From Desulfobulbaceae bacterium (GTDB lineage Bacteria; Desulfobacterota; Desulfobulbia; Desulfobulbales; Desulfobulbaceae): a stretch of DNA of 5,125 nucleotides. Numbering within the stretch: position 1 is the stretch's first letter; each line of letters opens with the position of its first letter. Shown piece by piece: positions 1-5,125 of the stretch. A program made the translations under genes and the position numbers. The stretch is taken from positions 1 through 5,125 of the forward strand of contig SKJK01000151.1 of the NCBI GenBank assembly GCA_007121995.1, written 5' to 3'. The notes beneath the pieces were generated by a model, which saw only the letters and a program-made list of their open reading frames with translations, was not told the DNA's origin and did no database searches.

Positions 1-236
1 ATAGTACTCTTTTAATCACTCGCGCTGATGTCTCAGAAGACCTGGTGTACGAGATCACCAAGGCAATCTGGTCAGAAGAAGGCCTTGTCAGTTTGCGTCA
101 GGCCCACAATGCTGCCCGAGCCACCTCACTGGAAAACAATTTCCAAGGTGCATCACGCCCGCTGCACAAGGGTGCTTATAAATTCTGGGTTGAGCAGGGA
201 ATCGAGGTTCCTGAGCATCTCCAACCAATTGATTAA
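1..236 (+). CDS. TAXI-family TRAP transporter substrate-binding protein, C-terminal fragment
   Basis: This is the last 77 residues (reading from base 3 to a TAA stop at 234-236) of a periplasmic solute-binding protein of a TRAP transporter, TAXI family; the start and signal peptide lie off the left edge. What is seen: an opening strand STLLITRADV, then EDLVYEITKAIW, a helix with QAHNAARATS, and the ending PLHKGAYKFWVEQGIEVPEH. The pattern 'dLVYeitkalw ... h ... lHpGA.kfy.E.Gi.iP' is the characteristic C-terminus of TAXI proteins. Family knowledge: these proteins bind a small organic solute (glutamate or other carboxylates have been reported for some members) and hand it to the membrane permease. 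The permease encoded 187 bases downstream on the same strand is of the fused type that accompanies TAXI proteins, which supports the call. The substrate cannot be read from this fragment because the binding cleft is mostly missing. Confidence 0.88.
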   Translation, partial: STLLITRADVSEDLVYEITKAIWSEEGLVSLRQAHNAARATSLENNFQGASRPLHKGAYKFWVEQGIEVPEHLQPID

Positions 237-276
237 TCACCGAAACACTGATTAACAGCAACAGTATTGCACATCC

Positions 277-311
277 TGCACCCTGGACCTGTTCTTTAGG
301 TCCAGGGTGCA
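277..311 (+). terminator. Perfect 14-bp inverted repeat between binding-protein and permease genes (attenuator or mRNA-stabilising hairpin)
   Basis: The arm TGCACCCTGGACCT (277-290) is exactly complementary to AGGTCCAGGGTGCA (298-311) around the 7-base loop GTTCTTT. It begins 40 bases after the stop codon of the binding-protein gene and ends 112 bases before the permease start. The bases after it (CAATTCATTG) hold no run of T, so it is not a textbook intrinsic terminator. In transporter operons such hairpins commonly protect the 3' end of the binding-protein message or cause partial termination, giving more binding protein than permease. That role is inferred; the inverted repeat itself is directly visible. 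Confidence 0.75.
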
Positions 312-412
312 CAATTCATTGATCGCGAACGGACTAAAACCTATCGGATAAGCCAGCATATCTCACCTCAACATTCTCTGGCGGTAAGAGCCCTCTGTTC
401 TTTCCGCAGGCC

Positions 413-418
413 AAAGGA
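413..418 (+). promoter_or_regulatory. Ribosome binding site of the TRAP permease
   Basis: AAAGGA lies 5 bases upstream of the ATG at 424. It is a moderate Shine-Dalgarno match at suitable spacing and supports this ATG as the start of the permease. Confidence 0.55.
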
Positions 419-423
419 TACCA

Positions 424-2517
424 ATGACCCAGGATCGGAACACGAACGAAATATCAGAGGAAGAACAGGCGTTAAAAAACGCTGCCAATCCGGACAAATT
501 GCAAGAAATCATCCAACGTGACGCCAAATCAGGGCGGCAGATGACAGGAATCTGGTACTATCTGACCTCCGCCCTGGGCGTCGGCATGGTCCTTTTCTAC
601 CTGTATAATGCCGGTTTTCAACCTGTTTCTTCGCAATATCATCGCGGAATCTATGTGTTTATCACCTATGTTCTCGTTTTTCTTACCTATCCGATGTGGC
701 GTGGCTCTCCAAGTCACCGCCCCTCGGTGCTGGACATAACACTTGCTCTTGTTTCCGCTTTTGTCGTCGGATACTGGATCCTGGAATTTGAATCCCTGAA
801 TTATCGCATGGGGAACGAAACCCCCATGGACTTTTACGTCAGCCTGGTTGGCATCATTGTTTCTCTGGAAGTGTGCCGTCGCGTGCTTGGAACTTCGTTG
901 ACCCTAGTCGGCATGGTATTCATCGGCTATTGTTACTTTGGCCCGTACATGCCCGATATTATTGCACACCGAGGTTTCTCTCTTGAGCGCATCGTCAATC
1001 ACGTATTCCTCAAACAGGAAGGCGTTTTTGGTATCATGGCCGATGTCCTGGTCACCTATGTCATTCTCTTCATCTTTTTCGGAGCCTTTCTCAAAAAATC
1101 CGGGGCCGGTAAATTTTTCCTCGACTTGCCGCTGGCCTTAGTGGGCAAATCTACAGGAGGTCCAGCCAAAGTTTCCGTGGTTGCCTCCGGTTTTTTCGGC
1201 TCTGTTTCCGGCAGCGCTATTGCAAATACCGTGTCCACCGGAGCCTTTACCATACCTCTCATGAAAAAGGCAGGATTCAGGCCCCATGTGGCCGGTGCCA
1301 TCGAACCAGCCGCCTCCACAGGAGGGATGTTTATGCCGCCCATTATGGGGGCCGGTGGATTCCTCATGGCAGAGATGACGGGGACTCCTTATGTCGATAT
1401 CATGAAAATGGCCATATTTCCCGCCCTGCTTTATTTTCTTGCAGTCTATGTTATGGTCCATTTTGAAGCCAAACGGTACGGACTGGTTGGATCAGGAGAC
1501 AATAAAACAGGTCCACGAGCAATGGAGATTCTGAAAAAAGAATGGTTCATGTCGCTCCCCTTGGTTATTATAGTGACAATGATGCTCATCGGTTACTCAC
1601 CAGGATATGCAGCGGTGATGGCAACACTTTCCTGTATCGCTGTAAGTTGGCTGACCACCGAATACAGAATGGGCTTTCGCCAGATTTTTGAAGCGCTCCA
1701 GGAAGGTGCGCGAAACACGCTGGTCATCGGCGCTACAGTGGGAGTTATTGGTATCATCGTTGGGGTCATCGCTTTAACCGGTATTGGGCTGCGCTTTTCC
1801 GAAATTATTTTCAGCCTTTCCGGTGGGAACCTTCCACTCGCTATCCTGCTGATCGGAATTGCGGCCCTGCTCCTGGGCATGGGCGTTCCGGTCACTGCTT
1901 CCTATCTCATTGTCGCCGTTCTCGCCGTACCCGCCATGAGTGCCATGCTGGCACATCATCACTTCGGCATGAGTTATACTGATCTGGAAATGGCCCTCCC
2001 GCAGGCAGCTGTGTGGACACTTCTGGCTTCTCATATGGTTGTGTATTGGTTCAGCCAAACCTCCAATATCTCCCCACCGGTCTGTGTCGCGGCATATGCC
2101 GCCGCGGCAATTGCCGGATCCGATCCGTGGAAGACAGGTTGGACCGCCTTCAATTTCTCCAAAATGATCTTTCTTGGTCCTCTGCTGTTCGCCTATACGC
2201 CGGCTCTCCTTTTAGCCGGAAGCGGAGTTGAGATTGCCACGGCCTTTGTGACGATTTTCTTGGGCACCATCATTTTTTCTGCTTTATCCATGGGATATTT
2301 TCTCTGCCCAACCAATATTCTGGAATGGTGTATTGGCGCTGTCGGTGCCATTTTACTCTTGTTCCCCAAAATAGTCTTTGGACTTACCAACATTGATGTG
2401 CCCATTATCATGATCGACGGTGTTGCCATCGCTCTTTTTATTATTGTTTACATCCTCCAAAAAATCCGCATCAAACACAATCCTAGATTATTGCTCCCCA
2501 TCCATCAACGCAGGTAA
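424..2517 (+). CDS. TRAP transporter fused permease (4TM/12TM, TAXI-associated)
   Basis: Inner-membrane permease of a TRAP transporter, in which the small (DctQ-like) and large (DctM-like) subunits are one polypeptide. It imports a solute delivered by the periplasmic binding protein, driven by an ion gradient (sodium in characterised TRAP systems). The 697 residues begin with a charged soluble stretch (about 1-40). Hydrophobic segments follow near 43-62, 75-92, 103-121 and 138-154 (the four-helix module), then about a dozen more to residue 680. Two DctM hallmark segments are visible: GFFGSVSGSAIANTVSTGAF at 256-275, followed by EPAASTGGMFMPPIMGAG (294-311), and GMGVPVTASYL at 485-495 in the second half. 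In TRAP large subunits these correspond to the paired re-entrant hairpins that line the transport site. TSNISPPVCVAAYAAAAIAG (546-565) is also typical. The length is normal for the fused family and no frameshift is seen. The basic C-terminus (KIRIKHNPR) ends in tandem stops TAATAA. The gene follows the TAXI binding-protein gene and is probably in the same operon. Confidence 0.95.
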   Translation: MTQDRNTNEISEEEQALKNAANPDKLQEIIQRDAKSGRQMTGIWYYLTSALGVGMVLFYLYNAGFQPVSSQYHRGIYVFITYVLVFLTYPMWRGSPSHRPSVLDITLALVSAFVVGYWILEFESLNYRMGNETPMDFYVSLVGIIVSLEVCRRVLGTSLTLVGMVFIGYCYFGPYMPDIIAHRGFSLERIVNHVFLKQEGVFGIMADVLVTYVILFIFFGAFLKKSGAGKFFLDLPLALVGKSTGGPAKVSVVASGFFGSVSGSAIANTVSTGAFTIPLMKKAGFRPHVAGAIEPAASTGGMFMPPIMGAGGFLMAEMTGTPYVDIMKMAIFPALLYFLAVYVMVHFEAKRYGLVGSGDNKTGPRAMEILKKEWFMSLPLVIIVTMMLIGYSPGYAAVMATLSCIAVSWLTTEYRMGFRQIFEALQEGARNTLVIGATVGVIGIIVGVIALTGIGLRFSEIIFSLSGGNLPLAILLIGIAALLLGMGVPVTASYLIVAVLAVPAMSAMLAHHHFGMSYTDLEMALPQAAVWTLLASHMVVYWFSQTSNISPPVCVAAYAAAAIAGSDPWKTGWTAFNFSKMIFLGPLLFAYTPALLLAGSGVEIATAFVTIFLGTIIFSALSMGYFLCPTNILEWCIGAVGAILLLFPKIVFGLTNIDVPIIMIDGVAIALFIIVYILQKIRIKHNPRLLLPIHQRR

Positions 2518-2520
2518 TAA

Positions 2521-2560
2521 TGCATTGGGCCCGCATCAATGAATGATGCGGGCCCATGTA
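2521..2560. terminator. GC-rich hairpin between convergent genes, probable bidirectional terminator
   Basis: TGGGCCCGCATCA (2526-2538) pairs perfectly with TGATGCGGGCCCA (2544-2556) around the loop ATGAA. With one T (2525) bulged, TGCA at 2521-2524 can extend the stem against TGTA at 2557-2560. It starts 4 bases after the permease stop codon and lies 59 bases past the stop of the convergent peptidase gene, so it could end transcripts from both directions. No clear T run follows on either strand (TGTACAAGCG on +, ATGCATTATT on -), so termination efficiency is uncertain. Confidence 0.75.
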
Positions 2561-2618
2561 CAAGCGTTACCTCTGCAAGCTGCCTCGATTTTCGCCACCT
2601 GCTGCTGATATTGGTCAA

Positions 2619-4394
2619 CTACTTCTCGATCTCAATCAGCATCTGTTCAATGACGTTGAGACCTTCCGACCAAAACGCTGCATCATCAAGTTCGATTCCC
2701 AAAGGATGCAGCAACTCATACGGAGACCCACTGCCACCGGATCGCAATAATTGCCAATACCGGTCAACAAAATCTTTTCCTTCTTTTTGGTAGCGCCCAT
2801 AAAGGGCCAAAACCAGTAACTCGCCAAAAGCATAGGAATAGACATATCCTGGTGTCCCGAGAAAATGGGGGATATAGGACCACCAGATCCCATACTGCTC
2901 CGTAAGCGTGACCGATTCACCAAACATCGGTTGCTGGGTGGCACGCCAGAAAGCCGAGAGTTGCTCTGCAGACAGTTCCCCCCTCTCCCGCCGACCGTTG
3001 TGCATTAACGCTTCAAAACGATTCATCGCCACCTGGCGAAAGACAGTGGCAAATATCGATTCCAGTTTCTGACAAATAAAAACCCGGCGGGCCTCAGGTT
3101 CCTTCATTTCGCGAATCTGGTACTTAAACACCAGTAACTCGGCAAAGACTGACGCTGTCTCGGCCAATACCAGCGGCGTGTCACTATTGTAGAATCCCTG
3201 TTCGGCAGCCAGAACCTGGTGCACACCATGACCAAGCTCATGAGCTACTGTAGCGACATCACGCGGGGTACCGGCATAATTGACAAGAACATATGGATGG
3301 ACATCGGGAACACAGGGGTGGGCAAAGGCGCCGCCCCGTTTACCGTGCATAATAGGAGCATGAATTCGATTGGCAACGAAAAATCTTTCGGCAATGGTCG
3401 CCATTTCCGGAGCGAAGTCGGCAAAGGCCTCAAGTACCAGATCCCGACAGTGCCCCCAGGGTACCAGTGCCACATCGCCCCCAGGAATCGGTGCGTAACG
3501 GTCGTAATCAAACAATTCCCCATACCCGAGCAGTTGTTTTTTCACCTCATAGTATCGATGCACCAGGGGGTAGCTGGAAATGACTGTTTCCACCAGCGTC
3601 TCGACTGTCCGGGGTGCCAATTCATTGGCCAGGTTGATGGCGGAATCCCATGCCGGATAGTGACGTAACCGATCGTCGATGGCCTTCTCCGCTGCCAGGG
3701 TATTAAAAATATGGGTAAGGATATGCAGATTGCTTTGTAACCCATCCGTCAATTCAGCAGCACTATTTTTTCGGATGGCACGATCGCTGTGATACAAATC
3801 ACTCAACACCTCCTCCTCGGTGCGCCCCTTGGTGCCGAATCGCATCTGCCCAAACAGTTTCTCAAAAAGCAGATTCCAGGCGCTGCGGCCGACAGGCCGC
3901 AATTCCTGAAGCAATTCTTCTTCAGCGGTGCCAAGTTGATGTGAGGCGAACTGACGCAAGGTTCGGAGATAATGACTGTAAGGGCGCAGCGCGGGGTGTT
4001 CCAGGTGCCGGGTCACCACTTCCTCGTCAAGCCGGTTCCATTCCAGCCGAAAAAAAATGGTCAGCCTGCCAACCCTGGCCTCCAATTCCTCAACCTGCTG
4101 CAGCAGTGCCGAGGCGGCAGCGTTACCTGTTTGCGTGACGAAATGCAAAAAAGCATAGGTACCAAGACGGGCGACAAGAGAATCCATGATTTCTAGACGT
4201 TCGACCGTCTGGGCAATGGCAACAGTATCAAGATGAGCGACCTGTTTGCTGATCTCGGCAGCCAGGTTTTCAGCCGACTCCAGACAGCGGGCCATATCTC
4301 GTTGTATCTCAGGTGCATCTGGCGCTGAATACAGAGGGTGCAAGTCCCAGAGAACAGCGGCCGTTTCAAGGTTCATGTTGGTGTTTGTCGTCAT
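2619..4394 (-). CDS. pepF: M3-family oligoendopeptidase F (zinc metallopeptidase)
   Basis: Zinc metallopeptidase of family M3 (oligoendopeptidase F type), expected to act in the cytoplasm on short peptides; no signal peptide or membrane segment is visible. The 591 residues match the usual size of the family (about 565-605). The N-terminal third (about 10-200) is helical and contains the oligopeptidase F N-terminal region; the catalytic M3 domain covers about 200-580. The zinc site is intact: HELGH at 385-389 supplies two histidines and the catalytic Glu386, and Glu412 in ETASVFAE is the expected third ligand. Upstream, GKRGGAFAHPCVPDVHPY (351-368) is the conserved strand region before the active site. 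Downstream, YIPHFLGTPGYVYSYAFG (507-524) carries the His and Tyr cluster that contacts substrate in M3 enzymes. The gene is convergent with the TRAP permease and lies 121 bases downstream of trpA on the same strand. The ATG at 4394 has no convincing Shine-Dalgarno sequence and a second in-frame ATG occurs at codon 7, so the exact start is uncertain by a few residues. Physiological substrates are unknown. Confidence 0.93.
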   Translation of the reverse strand: MTTNTNMNLETAAVLWDLHPLYSAPDAPEIQRDMARCLESAENLAAEISKQVAHLDTVAIAQTVERLEIMDSLVARLGTYAFLHFVTQTGNAAASALLQQVEELEARVGRLTIFFRLEWNRLDEEVVTRHLEHPALRPYSHYLRTLRQFASHQLGTAEEELLQELRPVGRSAWNLLFEKLFGQMRFGTKGRTEEEVLSDLYHSDRAIRKNSAAELTDGLQSNLHILTHIFNTLAAEKAIDDRLRHYPAWDSAINLANELAPRTVETLVETVISSYPLVHRYYEVKKQLLGYGELFDYDRYAPIPGGDVALVPWGHCRDLVLEAFADFAPEMATIAERFFVANRIHAPIMHGKRGGAFAHPCVPDVHPYVLVNYAGTPRDVATVAHELGHGVHQVLAAEQGFYNSDTPLVLAETASVFAELLVFKYQIREMKEPEARRVFICQKLESIFATVFRQVAMNRFEALMHNGRRERGELSAEQLSAFWRATQQPMFGESVTLTEQYGIWWSYIPHFLGTPGYVYSYAFGELLVLALYGRYQKEGKDFVDRYWQLLRSGGSGSPYELLHPLGIELDDAAFWSEGLNVIEQMLIEIEK

Positions 4395-4515
4395 GATATG
4401 CTGTGTGGTTGCTGTGATGAGTGATACCCGGCCTGAAGTTCTTTTCTGCTGGTGAACGGCTCCAGTTTCAGGTCATGCCGTTTTGTACTTGCACCCGGTG
4501 AACATTTACGAATAA
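4395..4515 (-). other. Gap between trpA and the peptidase gene, no clear signals
   Basis: This 121-base spacer separates the stop of trpA from the start of the peptidase gene on the minus strand. I see no intrinsic terminator with a T run on the minus strand, no good -35/-10 pair and no strong ribosome binding site next to the ATG at 4394. Read-through from trpA is therefore possible, but the spacing is long for a tightly coupled operon and a weak promoter cannot be excluded by eye. Confidence 0.4.
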
Positions 4516-5125
4516 TCAGCCCGAAGCGAGCAACCCTGCAACAAAAGGGCCGGCCGCATCAGCGCCTTCCCGATCCACCAGTTTGATGGTCGCAGTGCCG
4601 ATGACCGCCACATCGGCTTTTCCAGTGAGCAAAGCCACATCCTCCCGATTGCTGATACCAAATCCAACCGCCAAAGGCAGATCCGTTGCCCGCCGGCAAC
4701 GCTTCAGATACTGATCGAGGCTGCTGTCAAAAGCGGTCTGACCGCCTGTCACCCCTCGCCTGGCGACACAGTAAATGAACCCCTGGCCCTGCCCTGCCAC
4801 CTCTTGCATTCGCTTGTCACTGGATGTCGGAGTGAAAAAAAGGATCGGTGCCAACCCCAGTTTCTTGCTGGTTTCCAGGTAAGCTTGCCCTTCCTCTGGC
4901 GGCAGATCCGGAATAATGGTACCACGAAAACCGATGTCACGGGTGCGGCGAAGGAAAGCTTGCTCCCCATATTTATAAACAATGTTGTAATAGGTCATAA
5001 AAAGAAAACAGACCTCAGGGAATTCCATTGCCATCTCTTCCCCGAAACGAATGCAATCCTCAACGTGGGTACCATGACGAAGACTTTCCTGGCTGGCCCT
5101 GAGAATCACCGGGCCATCAGCTATA
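4516..5125 (-). CDS. trpA: Tryptophan synthase alpha chain, N-terminus missing at the window edge
   Basis: TrpA cleaves indole-3-glycerol phosphate to indole and glyceraldehyde 3-phosphate, passing indole through a tunnel to TrpB for the last step of tryptophan synthesis in the cytoplasm. The frame stays open from the TGA stop (4516-4518) to the right edge, giving 202 visible residues that begin IADGPVILRAS. This matches the family motif 'PLADGPxIQxA', so the Asp equivalent to catalytic Asp60 of E. coli TrpA is present, while the region of Glu49 and about 55-60 N-terminal residues lie outside. Other landmarks, in visible-residue numbers: MTYYN (43-47), PDLPPEE (72-78), FTPTSS (97-102), the flexible-loop motif RRGVTGG (122-128) and GFGIS plus IGTA (154-158, 175-178), which form the phosphate-binding end of the TIM barrel. 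The GTG at 5109 is an internal valine, not the start. trpA is often the last trp gene, so trpB and others are expected beyond the right edge. No truncation or frameshift is seen in the part shown. Confidence 0.95.
   Translation of the reverse strand, partial: IADGPVILRASQESLRHGTHVEDCIRFGEEMAMEFPEVCFLFMTYYNIVYKYGEQAFLRRTRDIGFRGTIIPDLPPEEGQAYLETSKKLGLAPILFFTPTSSDKRMQEVAGQGQGFIYCVARRGVTGGQTAFDSSLDQYLKRCRRATDLPLAVGFGISNREDVALLTGKADVAVIGTATIKLVDREGADAAGPFVAGLLASG

Noticed and set aside
230..239. Ten-base palindrome TGATTAATCA overlapping the stop codon of the binding-protein gene, as a possible operator
   Set aside because: It is short and AT-rich, overlaps coding sequence and has no second copy in a promoter context (only a partial TGATTAA at 249-255), so chance explains it.
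28..255. 75-codon open frame on the + strand over the binding-protein end
   Set aside because: It overlaps, in another frame, the clear TAXI-family C-terminus, so it is not a separate gene.
319..347. Possible promoter for the permease: TTGATC, 17-base spacer, TATCGG
   Set aside because: The -10 match is only three of six and lacks the final T. The operon context makes read-through from the binding-protein gene more likely.
2539..2793. 84-codon open frame on the + strand starting inside the convergent hairpin
   Set aside because: It starts in the terminator-like stem-loop and runs antisense into the peptidase 3' end; the translation is low in complexity and has no recognisable domain.
3219..3668. 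149-codon open frame on the + strand inside the peptidase gene
   Set aside because: It lies entirely antisense to the conserved catalytic domain of the peptidase, including the HELGH region, resembles no family I know and has no supporting signals; it is a shadow of the real gene.
4455..4482. Inverted repeat AACGGC/GCCGTT followed by TTTT on the + strand, as a terminator between trpA and the peptidase gene
   Set aside because: The arms are only 6 bases with a 16-base loop. The T run lies on the + strand, where no gene precedes it; on the minus strand no T run follows, so it does not fit a trpA terminator.
4451..4503. Repeated heptamer GGTGAAC at 4451-4457 and 4497-4503, as paired regulator sites
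   Set aside because: Two copies of 7 bases spaced 46 apart are weak evidence, and the second is next to no recognisable promoter.

Overview
The window carries four protein-coding genes in two blocks that point at each other. All are recognisable housekeeping or transport families. I see no RNA gene, CRISPR array, insertion sequence, prophage or toxin-antitoxin signature. The mid-range base composition, a TAXI-type TRAP transporter with a fused permease, and the wording of TrpA and the M3 peptidase suggest an anaerobic or marine-type Gram-negative proteobacterium, most likely Desulfobacterota (former Deltaproteobacteria). This placement is an inference from protein style, not a demonstrated assignment.

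Left block, + strand (1-2517): the C-terminal end of a TAXI-family periplasmic substrate-binding protein, cut by the left edge, then a 187-base gap, then a complete 697-residue TRAP permease of the 4TM/12TM fused type. The two form a standard two-gene TAXI-TRAP transporter: the binding protein captures an organic-acid-like solute in the periplasm and delivers it to the sodium- or proton-coupled permease. The gap contains a perfect 14-bp inverted repeat with a 7-base loop, well placed to uncouple expression of the abundant binding protein from that of the membrane protein.

Centre (2518-2618): a short convergent intergenic region holding a second strong GC-rich hairpin, positioned to end transcription from either side. 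Neither hairpin is followed by a clear run of T.

Right block, - strand (2619-5125): a complete M3-family oligoendopeptidase F (591 residues, intact HELGH zinc site) lies 121 bases downstream of trpA. trpA encodes the tryptophan synthase alpha chain and runs off the right edge, so its N-terminus is missing. trpA is often the last gene of a trp operon, so the rest of that operon probably lies beyond the right edge. The peptidase may be co-transcribed with it or have its own promoter.

No undescribed system is supported here. The most useful second-look items are the two U-tract-poor hairpins and the uncertain translation start of the peptidase.
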